43,260 nt of DNA from JBGOUJ01 sp041477005 (GTDB lineage Bacteria; Acidobacteriota; Terriglobia; Bryobacterales; JACQDG01), in the NCBI GenBank assembly GCA_041477005.1, contig JBGOUJ010000005.1, positions 1-43,260 on the forward strand. Reading direction: 5' to 3'. Positions within the stretch are counted from its first letter, which is position 1. The number at the start of each line of letters is the position of its first letter. Positions 6,547 to 15,428 of this stretch are shown piece by piece. Below the pieces are notes generated by a model. The model saw only the letters and a list, made by a program, of their open reading frames with translations, ran no database searches and was not told where the DNA came from. The position numbers and the translations under genes are program-made.

Positions 6547-8757
6547 ATGCGCGCTGCTCTTCTGTTGCTGGCTCTGACCATCGGCTTCTACTCGAAGCTC
6601 ACCCTGAGCCGGCAGTATACGTTCCTCGACTGGCCGGACCTTGCCTATCAAGTCCTGCCCTGGTATCAGTTTCAGGCGCGGGCCTGGCACAGCGGAAGAT
6701 TTCCGCTCTGGGATCCCTACCAGTGGTGCGGTCAGTCGCTGGTGGGCCAACTGCAGCCCGGCGCCACGTTCCCTCTGAACTGGCCGCTGTTCTGGGCGCC
6801 ACTCCGGGCGGGCCGCCTCAGCCTGGACCTGTTTCACTGGCATTTCGTGCTGATGCACTGGCTGGCGGCCCTCTTTATGTATTCATACTGTCGAGAGCTG
6901 CAAAGGAGCCGGTTCGCTTCGGTTCTCGCGGCCGCCGGATTCTGCCTCGGCGGCTACCTCACCACCACGACCTGGCCGCAGATGATGAACGGAGCGCTCT
7001 GGGCGCCGCTAATTTTTCTCTTCTACCACCGGGCCGGCCGCACCACGGGCCTCGCTGCCGCGGCCAATGCCGCAGCCTGTGGTGCGACGATGGGATTCGC
7101 GCTGCTCGCCGGTCACCATCAGGCCCCGATGTTCATCCTCCTGGCCCTCGGGGCAGTGTTTCTGTGGGACTTCTTCACGTCAGGCGACCGCCGCCGCCGT
7201 GCTTGGCAGATAGTTCTGGTGGTCGCCTTCGCGGCGCTGGTAGGCGCCTTCGCGCTGCTGCCCGCTTGGGAGTATGGCTCGCGCGCCTACCGCTGGGTCA
7301 ACTTGCCCTCGCCCTTGCGGATGAATCAAAGGGCGCCTTACAACGCGCAAATTTCGGGGCTGATCCCCCTGTCTCTGCTCGGCGTTGTGACGCCGGTCGA
7401 AAAGGTGACCTCGAATCCGTTTGTCGGGGTGGTCGGCGTGACGCTGTCGCTGCTCGGCTTGGCGGCCTGCTGGAAGGAGCGGGCCGTTCGGTTGCATGCC
7501 TGCCTGGCGTTGGGCGGGCTGGCCTATGCGCTGGGATCCTACTCGGTCTTCCAGGGCTTGCTGTACGCCGTGGTTCCGTTTCTGGATAAGGCGCGCAGTC
7601 CCGGACATGCCGTGCTGCTGTTCCAGTTTGGTCTGCTGGTCGTGGCGGCTCATGGGGCCGACGCACTCTGCGCAGCGAGTCCCTGGCGCGTGCGACTGGT
7701 GAAAGGATTGCTCGGGGGCGCCGCCCTGCTCGGCGGGTCCACGTTGCTGCTGTGGTCGGCCGGGGTCCCGCCCGCGGGCCACGCGGAGTCGCTGATGTTC
7801 ACTTCGCTTGCGGCGTTGCTCCTGGCGGCCCTGATGGGCGCCGCCTCCCGGCGTCCATTCACTCCAAAGTGGGCGCAGGCGGGGCTGTTGCTGCTCTTGC
7901 TCGCGGAAACCAGCGCGGCGAGCGCGTATGCGATTCGACCTCGCACCAACCCGCAGACTCCCAACTGCCTGGACCAGCTCCAGCAGCACCGCAGCGTAAT
8001 CGAATTCCTCCGCTCCCAGCCACGCCCGTTCCGCTTCTACGCCGACGACGCGGAGATCCCTTACAACGTCGGCGACTGGGAAGGCCTCGATGACACGGCG
8101 GGATATCTGGCGTCGGTCAGCGCCGACCTCTACGATTTCGTCGGCCTCGACTGGACCCGAACCGTGCTGATGCTGAACCAGGTCTACGTGGCATCCAGGC
8201 AAAAGACACGCCCGGAGCAGGTGGAGGTATTTTCGGAGCCCGGCGGCCTGAAGGTATTCCGAAATCCCGACGCATTTCCACGAGCCTGGCTGGTTCGCCG
8301 CGTGCGGGCCGTGCCGGACCACGTTGCAGCAGTGCAGTTATTCGGATCCTCCGACTTTGATCCGAAGCGCGAGACGTTCCTGGTGGGGCCGCAGTCGAAG
8401 GCGCCGTTTTGGGAGCCGTGCGAGGGCGAGGCGGCAGCCCGGTACGTGGCAAACGAAATCCACCGCGTGGACGTGACCATCCGCACCGCCTGCCCCGGAA
8501 TGCTCGTCGTGAGCGACCCCTTATTTCCGGGCTGGCAGGCGAGCGTCGATGGGAATCCGGCGGCCCTCTATGCCGCTTATGGCGCGCTGCGGGGCGTAGT
8601 GGTTCCGGCCGGCGAGCACGTGGTGGAGATGCACTATCGCCCGCGCTCGGTCTACCTGGGTGGAGCGCTCAGCGCAATCGGTCTCGCGGGCTGCCTGCTG
8701 CTGGCGGCGATTGCAAAGAGAGAATCTCGTAAATCGGGCGGCCGCTACGGTCCTTGA
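6547..8757 (+). CDS. YfhO-like polytopic membrane protein
   Basis: The 736-residue product has a dozen or so hydrophobic segments through about residue 475, then a soluble region and a last membrane helix near the C-terminus. The early loop WDPYQWCGQSLVGQLQPG and the late segment VSDPLFPGWQASVDG followed by PAGEHVVEMHYRP are typical of the YfhO/GT-C-like family. Members of that family assist glycosylation of teichoic acids or other surface glycans. It lies 6 nt after the GT4 gene and is probably in the same transcript. The last 89 nt of the gene also encode the C-terminus of the convergent minus-strand gene. Confidence 0.8.
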   Translation: MRAALLLLALTIGFYSKLTLSRQYTFLDWPDLAYQVLPWYQFQARAWHSGRFPLWDPYQWCGQSLVGQLQPGATFPLNWPLFWAPLRAGRLSLDLFHWHFVLMHWLAALFMYSYCRELQRSRFASVLAAAGFCLGGYLTTTTWPQMMNGALWAPLIFLFYHRAGRTTGLAAAANAAACGATMGFALLAGHHQAPMFILLALGAVFLWDFFTSGDRRRRAWQIVLVVAFAALVGAFALLPAWEYGSRAYRWVNLPSPLRMNQRAPYNAQISGLIPLSLLGVVTPVEKVTSNPFVGVVGVTLSLLGLAACWKERAVRLHACLALGGLAYALGSYSVFQGLLYAVVPFLDKARSPGHAVLLFQFGLLVVAAHGADALCAASPWRVRLVKGLLGGAALLGGSTLLLWSAGVPPAGHAESLMFTSLAALLLAALMGAASRRPFTPKWAQAGLLLLLLAETSAASAYAIRPRTNPQTPNCLDQLQQHRSVIEFLRSQPRPFRFYADDAEIPYNVGDWEGLDDTAGYLASVSADLYDFVGLDWTRTVLMLNQVYVASRQKTRPEQVEVFSEPGGLKVFRNPDAFPRAWLVRRVRAVPDHVAAVQLFGSSDFDPKRETFLVGPQSKAPFWEPCEGEAAARYVANEIHRVDVTIRTACPGMLVVSDPLFPGWQASVDGNPAALYAAYGALRGVVVPAGEHVVEMHYRPRSVYLGGALSAIGLAGCLLLAAIAKRESRKSGGRYGP

Positions 8758-10324
8758 TGGTTTCCACAATCCGGCCTTGATAGCCAAGCTCGCCGGCCCG
8801 GCGGAAAAATGCTTCGGCGATCTGCGGGAAAGCGCCCGGCTCGCCGGCGGCATACTTCACATAGAGCGCGCGGGGGTTGCGGATGTCCCCTTCCAGGTAC
8901 GTGGCGTCGTAGGAGGGTCCCATAGGCTGTGCGGCCTCGAGCAGAGGCAAACGGTCGCGGCTCAACACTCGCAATTGGGTGATCATGCCCCAGTCGAGCA
9001 GCAGAATCTTTTCCGCCGGGCGCTTTTGGAGCGCTTGTTCCAGGGGATAGATGGCTTCGGACCATCCGACGCCGCCCCCGTAACCGAGGATGCGAAAGTA
9101 ATAATGCGCGACCGAGCGAAGATTCCCGGCCAGCAGAACCAGCATCAGCAGCCAGAGTGCAGCGCCGGCGAGCCAGCGGCCGCGCGGGCCGAGCCACGGG
9201 CGCATTCCCTCCTTGGCTCCCACCAGGCCGGCAGCCACAAAGATCTGCGGAAACGGCAGCAGGAGCGCCAGATGGTGGATGGCGCCGGCGCTCCGCACCG
9301 GCAGCATCTGGAGGAAAGCGAACGCGCAGAACAACAGCGCGAACAGCATCCCCCGGCCCCAGGGAGTAAACGGCAGCGCGGGAAGCAACAGCAGCGCCAG
9401 GACCGCCGCGGGCGCCATTAGCGTCTCGGCCAAAGGCTCACGAGGGGCCACGGCATAAACGGCGCGAGCGAGGGCGCCGGGCGGATCGAGGGGCGGGCCG
9501 TGGGGGTCCCGGCTGATCCATCCTTCGAGCACTATGCCCTGGAGCGTGTATTCTACACCGCGGAGTTTCTCGGCATATTTTTCGGGGGATTCCCTCTCGT
9601 GGTGAAAGGTCTCCCCGGGCCACTTCCAGTTGTAGTAGAGGAACGGCGACGCTCCGAGCAGCAAGCCGGCCGCGGCCGCGGCCAACGGCCTCGGCCGCAA
9701 GCTGCCCCACAGTTGCCTTGGGAAGACGATGGCGGTGGAAATGCCGAGCGCCGCCAGCAGCCAGAGGAACGTCGCCTTATCGAAGATCCCGACACCGAAG
9801 AGGAAGAACCCGAGAGCCAGATGAAGCAGACGGCGCTCTTGCCACCATCGCACGACGCCGCAGCAGCCGGCCAAAAGACACAGGTGCTGAATGGCCACGG
9901 GCCCCCAATCGAGGCGTATGGTGAAGAGGTAGATCGGATCGGTCGCAGCCAGCGCCGTCGCCCACAGCGCCGCCCCGGCGCCGAACGCGCGGCGCAGAAG
10001 CGAGTAGAGAAAATACAACCCTACAGCGCCAACCAGCAGGGCGGGCAGCCGCACCACAGCAGCCGAGCCGGGCCAGATTTTCAAGAGCGGAAGGTACAGC
10101 CAGCCTTTTAGCGCGCCGAGGTAGCTGATGATCATCAAGGCGACGGGCCGGCCGTGGAAATGCATCGTATATGCAATGGGCGTATCGTTGCGGGGATAGC
10201 TCGCCAGTACGAACAGGGTTTCGTCGTATTCGAGACCGGGCCAGGCGATCCACAGCGACCCCAGGCCCACGAAGGCCGCGGCGATCCCGATGGCCAGGAT
10301 TTTGGCCCCGCCGGAGGTTCTCAT
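8669..10324 (-). CDS. GT39/ArnT-like membrane glycosyltransferase
   Basis: The 551-residue product has multiple hydrophobic helices and a small soluble C-terminal domain. After the first helix comes the acidic loop GLEYDETLF; an Asp-Glu pair here is the catalytic feature of GT-C enzymes that use polyprenyl-phosphate sugars. Such proteins act on the periplasmic side of the inner membrane. The gene begins 9 nt after the stop of the thioredoxin-like gene, so the two form a minus-strand operon. Its 3' end overlaps the convergent YfhO-like gene by 89 nt. Substrate is unknown. Confidence 0.75.
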   Translation of the reverse strand: MRTSGGAKILAIGIAAAFVGLGSLWIAWPGLEYDETLFVLASYPRNDTPIAYTMHFHGRPVALMIISYLGALKGWLYLPLLKIWPGSAAVVRLPALLVGAVGLYFLYSLLRRAFGAGAALWATALAATDPIYLFTIRLDWGPVAIQHLCLLAGCCGVVRWWQERRLLHLALGFFLFGVGIFDKATFLWLLAALGISTAIVFPRQLWGSLRPRPLAAAAAGLLLGASPFLYYNWKWPGETFHHERESPEKYAEKLRGVEYTLQGIVLEGWISRDPHGPPLDPPGALARAVYAVAPREPLAETLMAPAAVLALLLLPALPFTPWGRGMLFALLFCAFAFLQMLPVRSAGAIHHLALLLPFPQIFVAAGLVGAKEGMRPWLGPRGRWLAGAALWLLMLVLLAGNLRSVAHYYFRILGYGGGVGWSEAIYPLEQALQKRPAEKILLLDWGMITQLRVLSRDRLPLLEAAQPMGPSYDATYLEGDIRNPRALYVKYAAGEPGAFPQIAEAFFRRAGELGYQGRIVETIKDRSGRPIYEILSLQSPPAAGSPRDRLR

Positions 10325-10333
10325 TTTTCGCGT

Positions 10334-10858
10334 CTATTTTTTCGGCGCAGGGCCGAGAAGCCGCTCCACTTCCTGGAACAGTTCGCGGCCTTCGAAGATT
10401 CCGAGCGTCAGCGGGCCGTATCCGAAGTCGCTTCGGATGATGCCGTCTTTATCGATGAGGAAAATGTGAGGGATATCGAAGCTGGGGTTTTTCAGTGTAG
10501 CCATCATGTAAGAGCCGGCCGCCTGGCCGCAGTCGAACAGAATCGGATAGCTCAAGCCGTGCTCGCGGGCGAAGGCGTTGACGGTGCTTGTGTTGTCGGG
10601 GGGGTTTACGATCGTGAGCACTTGCACTTGCCCGGCGTATTTCTTGACCACCTGCTCCAGAATCTCGGCGAACTTCTTGCAGTGGGGGCAAGAGGTCAGC
10701 ATGATCTCGAGCACCACGACCTTGCCGCGATAGTCAGCCAGGTCGTACTGCTTGATGCTCGCGTCGGGCAGGGAAAAACCCGGCGCGCGGCGGTTCGAAA
10801 GCCCGCCGGCCCACAACGGAGCCAGAAGGATGGTCATTCCGAGGAGAAATTGGCGCAT
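10334..10858 (-). CDS. thioredoxin-fold (redoxin/TlpA-like) exported protein
   Basis: The 174-residue product begins MRQFLLGMTILLAPLWAGG, a signal peptide or membrane anchor, and has a thioredoxin fold with the active-site motif SCPHCKK near residue 48. PHIFLIDKDG near 124 is the cis-Pro and strand segment of TlpA/AhpC-TSA proteins. It should act as a periplasmic thiol oxidoreductase. The ATG at 10858 is chosen over the upstream TTG at 10873 because the signal peptide starts there and a TACAAT box lies between them. It is divergent from the molybdopterin oxidoreductase and upstream of the GT39 gene. A role in maturation of the divergent enzyme is possible but is inference. Confidence 0.82.
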   Translation of the reverse strand: MRQFLLGMTILLAPLWAGGLSNRRAPGFSLPDASIKQYDLADYRGKVVVLEIMLTSCPHCKKFAEILEQVVKKYAGQVQVLTIVNPPDNTSTVNAFAREHGLSYPILFDCGQAAGSYMMATLKNPSFDIPHIFLIDKDGIIRSDFGYGPLTLGIFEGRELFQEVERLLGPAPKK

Positions 10859-10864
10859 GGAGGC

Positions 10865-10874
10865 ATTGTACAAT
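10865..10874. promoter_or_regulatory. Palindromic bidirectional -10 element ATTGTACAAT
   Basis: The perfect palindrome ATTGTACAAT gives TACAAT on both strands. On minus it ends 6 nt before the ATG at 10858; on plus it ends 8 nt before the ATG at 10883. Neither gene has a Shine-Dalgarno sequence, so both mRNAs should start at or beside their ATG. Confidence 0.55.
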
Positions 10875-10882
10875 CAAAGCGC

Positions 10883-12961
10883 ATGCCTCAGAGACTCCGC
10901 ACCGTTTGCTCTCACGACTGCCCGGACGCCTGCTCGATCCTGGTGGACGTGGAAGGCGGCCGGGCGGTGCAGATTCGCGGCAATCCCGACCATCCGGTGA
11001 CGCGCGGCTTTCTGTGCGGGAAGGTGGCGCGCTATCTCGAACGGGTTTATTCGCCCGAGCGCCTGCTCCACCCCATGCGGCGCGTCGGCGCGAAGGGCGA
11101 GGGCCGCTTCGAGCGCATCGGTTGGGACGAGGCGCTCGATGCCATCGCGGAGCGGCTCGCCGCCATCGCCTCCGAATTCGGCCCGGAGTCCATCCTGCCC
11201 TATAGCTACGGGGGCACAATGGGCTACTTGAACGGCGCGGGCATGGATCGCCGGTTTTTCCATCGTCTTGGGGCATCGCTGCTGGCTCGATCGATCTGCT
11301 CGGACGCCGGCGCGGCCGGTCTCACGGCGACCCAGGGCGTGCGCGTGGGCACGGAGCCGGAGCAGTTCCGGCATTCCAAACTGATTCTCGCCTGGGGCGC
11401 CAACATCCTGGGAACCAACGTCCACCTGTGGCCGTTCATCGTGGAGGCCCGGCGGAACGGCGCCCGGTTCTACGTGATTGACCCGCACCGCAATCGCACG
11501 GGCCGGCAGGCCGACTGGCACCTCTCCATCTACCCCGGCAGCGATACGGCTCTGGCACTGGGGATGATGCACGTGATCATCGGGGAAGGCCTGCAAGACG
11601 CGGACTATGTGTCGCGCCACACCTTGGGATTTGACGACCTGCGCGAACGGGTGAAGGAATATCCTCCGGAGCGGGTGGCGTCGCTCACCGGCTTGGCGGC
11701 CGCCGACATCGTCCGGCTGGCGCGGGAATACGCGACCGTGCGGCCGGCCGCGATCCGGCTCAATTACGGCTTGCAGCGCAGCGAGCGTGGCGGCATGGCG
11801 GTGCGGACCATTGCCATGTTACCGGCGATCACCGGCTCGTGGCGCGAGGTGGGCGGCGGGCTGCAGCTTTCCACCAGCCACGCCTTCCGCCTACGCCGCG
11901 ACCGGCTCGAGATGCCCGAGCTTTGCCAGCGCTCGCCCCTGGGCCGCACGCCGCGCACGATCAACATGGTCGAGCTCGGCAAGGCGCTGCTGGAACTCGA
12001 TGCACCGCCGGTAAAGGCCCTGTTCGTCTACAATTCGAACCCCGCCGCCGTCGCGCCTGACCAGAACGGCGTGCTGCGCGGCCTGCGCCGCGAAGATCTT
12101 TTCACCGTCGTCAGCGAGCAGTTCCAGACCGACACTGCCGACTACGCCGACATTTTGCTCCCCGCCACGACCTTCCTCGAGCACACGGATCTCTACTTCG
12201 CCTACGGGCACTACTACCTGCAGCTCGCGCGGCCGGCGATCGCTCCCCTTGGCGAGGCGCTGCCGAACGTGGAGATGTTCCGGCGCCTGGCCCACCGCAT
12301 GGGCTTCGCCGAGCCTTGCTTCAACGACACCGAAGACGACATGCTCCGCGCCCTACTCGACTCTGACCACCCCTGGGTACGGGGCATGACGCTCGAAAGG
12401 CTCGATCGGGAGCACTCGGTGCGGCTAACCGTGTCGGAGCCCGGGCAGCCGTTCTTGCCTTTCGCGGAAGGTGGATTCGAAACGCCCTCCGGCAAATGCG
12501 AATTGCGCACCGATTCGCTGGCTGCCAAGGGCGTCGACCCGCTGCCTGCTTATAGTCCTCCCACGGAGTCGCGCTTCGGGGACGCAGGATTGCGGCGGAA
12601 GTATCCGCTGGAGCTGATCTCGCCCAAATCGGCCGAGCTGGTCAATTCCACCTTCAGCAACGTGGCCTGCGGGGCCGAGGCCGGGTCGCGCATCGAGATC
12701 CACCCCGAAGACGCCGCCGGGCGCGGCATCGCCGAGGGCGACGTGGTGCGGGTGTTCAATGACCGCGGCAGTTGCCGGCTGGTCGCCACGGTGGGGCCGA
12801 CCGTCGTCTCCGGCGTGGTCTCGGCCGAAGCCGTGCGCTGGAACAAGCGCTCCCCGGACGGCCATAACGTCAATGCGCTGACATCCCAGCGCTTGACCGA
12901 CTTGGGCGGTGGAGCGACTTTTTATAGCACGCTGGTCGAGGTAGAGCGGGCTGGCGATTAG
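10883..12961 (+). CDS. molybdopterin-dependent oxidoreductase (BisC/FdhF-like)
   Basis: The 692-residue catalytic subunit belongs to the DMSO-reductase superfamily. The N-terminus carries a 4Fe-4S ligand set: CSHDCPDAC, then GFLCGKV near residue 45. It is followed by molybdopterin domains (GYLNGAGMDRRF, SICSDAGAAG, AWGANILGTNVH, DPHRNRTG) and the C-terminal MopB domain (PSGKCEL, IHPEDAAGRGIAEGDVVRVFNDRG). No Tat signal is seen, so it is probably cytoplasmic. No electron-transfer or membrane subunit lies nearby, so the substrate is unknown. The ATG at 10883 is set by the alignable Fe-S N-terminus and the TACAAT just before it. The stop overlaps the convergent amidase stop by 4 nt. Confidence 0.87.
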   Translation: MPQRLRTVCSHDCPDACSILVDVEGGRAVQIRGNPDHPVTRGFLCGKVARYLERVYSPERLLHPMRRVGAKGEGRFERIGWDEALDAIAERLAAIASEFGPESILPYSYGGTMGYLNGAGMDRRFFHRLGASLLARSICSDAGAAGLTATQGVRVGTEPEQFRHSKLILAWGANILGTNVHLWPFIVEARRNGARFYVIDPHRNRTGRQADWHLSIYPGSDTALALGMMHVIIGEGLQDADYVSRHTLGFDDLRERVKEYPPERVASLTGLAAADIVRLAREYATVRPAAIRLNYGLQRSERGGMAVRTIAMLPAITGSWREVGGGLQLSTSHAFRLRRDRLEMPELCQRSPLGRTPRTINMVELGKALLELDAPPVKALFVYNSNPAAVAPDQNGVLRGLRREDLFTVVSEQFQTDTADYADILLPATTFLEHTDLYFAYGHYYLQLARPAIAPLGEALPNVEMFRRLAHRMGFAEPCFNDTEDDMLRALLDSDHPWVRGMTLERLDREHSVRLTVSEPGQPFLPFAEGGFETPSGKCELRTDSLAAKGVDPLPAYSPPTESRFGDAGLRRKYPLELISPKSAELVNSTFSNVACGAEAGSRIEIHPEDAAGRGIAEGDVVRVFNDRGSCRLVATVGPTVVSGVVSAEAVRWNKRSPDGHNVNALTSQRLTDLGGGATFYSTLVEVERAGD

Positions 12962-15423
12962 TTGGCCGGGTTGGCCGCCACTTCCATGCGGCTCAGGGTG
13001 CGGGCGTAGCCGGCCAGGCCGTTGTAGAGCGCTTCGGCTACTTTCTGGCGGTAAACAGGGTTCTTCAGGAGTTTCTCGTCGCGCGCGTTGCTCAAGAAAC
13101 TGATTTCGGCCAGCACGGACGGCATACGGGCGCCGATCAGCACGAAAAAGGGCGCTCTGCGAACGCCCCGGTTACGCATCGCGACGTTGTCCCGCCCAAA
13201 GGCCCCGTAGAGCGAGCGCTGCACTTGATGGGCGAACTCCCGCGACTCGGAAATCTTCTCATTCAATACGATCTTGGAAACCAAGTCTTGCAGGTCGTGG
13301 ATCGATTTCTGGGAGGCGGCGTTTTCCCGAGCAGCGACCTCTAACGCCTCGCGGCTGGACGGGTTCCGATCCAGATAATAGGTCTCGATGCCCCGCACCG
13401 CCCTCTGCGACGAAGAGTTGGCGTGGATGGAGATGAACAGATCGGCCTGCTTCTCGTTGGCCAGCGCGGTGCGCTCATCGAGCGGGATAAAGGTGTCGTC
13501 GCTGCGGGTGTAGATCACTTCGCTGCCGAAACGCGCGCTGATCAGCTCGCCCAAGCGCCTGGCCACGTCGAGCGTAAGGTCTTTTTCCGTAAGGCCGGTG
13601 GGGCCGATGGTGCCGGTGTCGTGGCCGCCGTGGCCCGCGTCGATCACGACCCGGCTGATCTTCAAGCCGAGAGCGCGGATCAAGTCCCGCTCGCCCAGAC
13701 TGGTGGGCTGCGCGGCCTTAGGCGCGGCTGCCTTGGCGACCACCCTCGGCGAGGCCCTCTCGGGCGTTTTTGTGGCCCGCTCGGTTGAGCTCTCGGGCTC
13801 GGCAGCCTTGGACGAACCAGTCTTCGGCTGCGTGGTCCTGGACGGAGTTGCTTTGGACGGGGTCGCCGTGGCGACAGCCGTCTTCACCGGCTCGTCCGGG
13901 CTCTCGGTCCCCGTAGGTTCGAGCGCAGTGCTCCTGGACGAAGTTGCTTGGGGCGGGATCACCTTCGCGACGGTGGTCTTCATCAGTTCGCCGGCGCCGT
14001 CGGGCTCAATGACCTTGAACGGAGCAGTATTGGTGAGCGGGGTCTTGGCCACAGCCGTCTTCACGGATTGGGTTGGTTTTTCCGTTTCGTCGGATTTGGG
14101 CGGAGCGCTCTTAGTGACAGCCTGCGGGGACGAGGTCGTCTTCGCTACAGCCGTCTTCGGTGGTTCGGCTGGACTCTCCGTTTCGCTGAATTTGGGCGGA
14201 GCGCTCTTAGTGACAGCCGGCAGGGACGAGGTCGTCTTCGCCACAGCCGTCTTCAGGGGTTCGGCTGGCTTTTCCGTTTCGTTGGATTTAGGAGAAGCGC
14301 TCTTAGTGACAGCGGGCGGGGACGAGGTCGTCTTCACTACAGCCGTCTTGACGGGTTCGGCTGGGTCCGTTTCGTTGGACTTAGGCGGAGCGCCCTTAGT
14401 GACGGCCGTCGGGGACGGGGTGACTTTCCCCACATTGGTCTTGGCCTGGCCGCCCTGCGCAGGGCCGCTCGGCTGCGACACACTCGGCCCTGGAGCGGAA
14501 GTCGCCGGCTCTTTGGCCGTCGCGAGCAACGGAGCAACGCTGGTCCCACGCTGCCGGATCTCGACCACCACCCGTGGCGGGTTGCTCAGCGCCGAAATCG
14601 TGTACTCGGCGTCCCGATTCAAGTCGACCACCACCCGCGTCACTCCAACCTGAGTGTTACCCATGCGGATCTGCTTTACCAGCTCATCGCCCACAGGAAT
14701 CGTCTTGCCTTTGAGTGCCGGACCCAAGCGGGTCTGCGGCAAGTCGAAGTAGATGCGATCCGGATTGGTTAGCCGGTCCGCCTTGATCTTGACGTCACTC
14801 TCCAGATTGACCACCACCCGCGTCGATCCCGGCGAAGACCAAAAGCGAAGGTCGGTAACCTGCGGCAGACCGTTCGAAGACGGTACGTTCTGCGATTCGG
14901 CGACGGGGAGCACCCGGGGCGGCTCACCGGCGGCGGGCGCGAGCGCCGCAGGCCTGCTCTGTTTGGCAGTGGCGGCCGGCCCGGCGGCAGGTTCTAAGTC
15001 CTCGAGGATCTTCCGCGCCCGCTTCGAGAACGGACTGTAGGGATACTCTTTGATGAGCAACTGGTAGGCGTCGATCTCCTTTTTGCGATAGGGATCCGGC
15101 CCGAAGCGCCGGCTCATCTGCTCATAGATTTCGCCCATGGCGAACAGGCTGTCGTCAGCCTTTGAGCTGTGCGCGGAACTCAGATAGACGCGTTGGAAGG
15201 TGTCGACAATTTTCTGATAGGCCGCCGGCCCCCGCTCGCTTTCGGCCAGGGTCTCAAGGTGCTGCCGCTCGGCCACGGCTTGCTCGTAGTATTGGGTCGC
15301 CTTCCCGCGTTTAGCGGCCGAGTCGGCCCAAACCGGGACGGCGAGGGTCGCTGCCAGGACCAGAGCCAGAGCAGTTCCCAGCCTCCGGAATGTGGTCCGG
15401 CCGGGATTTGCCATTTCGCGCAT
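12958..15423 (-). CDS. N-acetylmuramoyl-L-alanine amidase with TPR-like, AMIN and Amidase_3 domains
   Basis: The enzyme cleaves the amide bond between MurNAc and the stem peptide during cell separation. The 821-residue product has a signal peptide (LGTALALVLAATLAVPVWA) and a TPR-like region (residues 40-140). An AMIN domain is at about 190-300 (VTDLRFWSSPGSTRVVVNLE). A Thr/Pro/Lys-rich repeat linker follows at about 338-560, then Amidase_3 from about 588 to the end. The zinc ligands and catalytic Glu are present in DAGHGGHD, LTEKDL, ISIHAN and LAEISFLSN. Family members are usually about 400-500 residues; the linker explains the extra length. The start is ATG 15423 (ATG 15414 is possible), 5 nt after the upstream transglycosylase gene. 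Confidence 0.88.
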   Translation of the reverse strand: MREMANPGRTTFRRLGTALALVLAATLAVPVWADSAAKRGKATQYYEQAVAERQHLETLAESERGPAAYQKIVDTFQRVYLSSAHSSKADDSLFAMGEIYEQMSRRFGPDPYRKKEIDAYQLLIKEYPYSPFSKRARKILEDLEPAAGPAATAKQSRPAALAPAAGEPPRVLPVAESQNVPSSNGLPQVTDLRFWSSPGSTRVVVNLESDVKIKADRLTNPDRIYFDLPQTRLGPALKGKTIPVGDELVKQIRMGNTQVGVTRVVVDLNRDAEYTISALSNPPRVVVEIRQRGTSVAPLLATAKEPATSAPGPSVSQPSGPAQGGQAKTNVGKVTPSPTAVTKGAPPKSNETDPAEPVKTAVVKTTSSPPAVTKSASPKSNETEKPAEPLKTAVAKTTSSLPAVTKSAPPKFSETESPAEPPKTAVAKTTSSPQAVTKSAPPKSDETEKPTQSVKTAVAKTPLTNTAPFKVIEPDGAGELMKTTVAKVIPPQATSSRSTALEPTGTESPDEPVKTAVATATPSKATPSRTTQPKTGSSKAAEPESSTERATKTPERASPRVVAKAAAPKAAQPTSLGERDLIRALGLKISRVVIDAGHGGHDTGTIGPTGLTEKDLTLDVARRLGELISARFGSEVIYTRSDDTFIPLDERTALANEKQADLFISIHANSSSQRAVRGIETYYLDRNPSSREALEVAARENAASQKSIHDLQDLVSKIVLNEKISESREFAHQVQRSLYGAFGRDNVAMRNRGVRRAPFFVLIGARMPSVLAEISFLSNARDEKLLKNPVYRQKVAEALYNGLAGYARTLSRMEVAANPAN
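14009..14410. repeat. 93-96 bp tandem repeats in the amidase linker
   Basis: Four units are visible. On the plus strand the marker gcgctcttagtgacag (or a near match) recurs at 14105, 14201, 14297 and 14390. The unit encodes about 32 residues of the type KTAVAKTTSSxPAVTKSAPP. More diverged units extend toward 13840. Unit length is a multiple of three, so copy number can vary without frameshift. Confidence 0.85.
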
Positions 15424-15428
15424 AAACG

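Noticed and set aside
7180..8322. A 380-codon minus-strand frame opposite the YfhO-like gene
   Set aside because: It is rich in Gln, Arg and His with no domain; the plus-strand membrane protein explains the region.
8660..10111. Plus-strand frames of 203-253 codons opposite the GT39-like gene
   Set aside because: They have Arg/Gln/Ala-rich composition and no start signal, and lie opposite a membrane protein with clear hydrophobic segments.
10154..10882. An upstream extension of the molybdopterin oxidoreductase frame by 243 codons
   Set aside because: The extension runs antisense through the thioredoxin-like gene. The Fe-S N-terminus begins at the ATG at 10883.
14009..14410. Repeats of 93-96 bp considered as a CRISPR or satellite element
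   Set aside because: There are no unique spacers; units are in frame in the amidase and a multiple of three long.
13598..14653. A 351-codon plus-strand frame opposite the amidase
   Set aside because: It is low-complexity antisense of the amidase repeat linker. The minus frame has catalytic motifs and a signal peptide.
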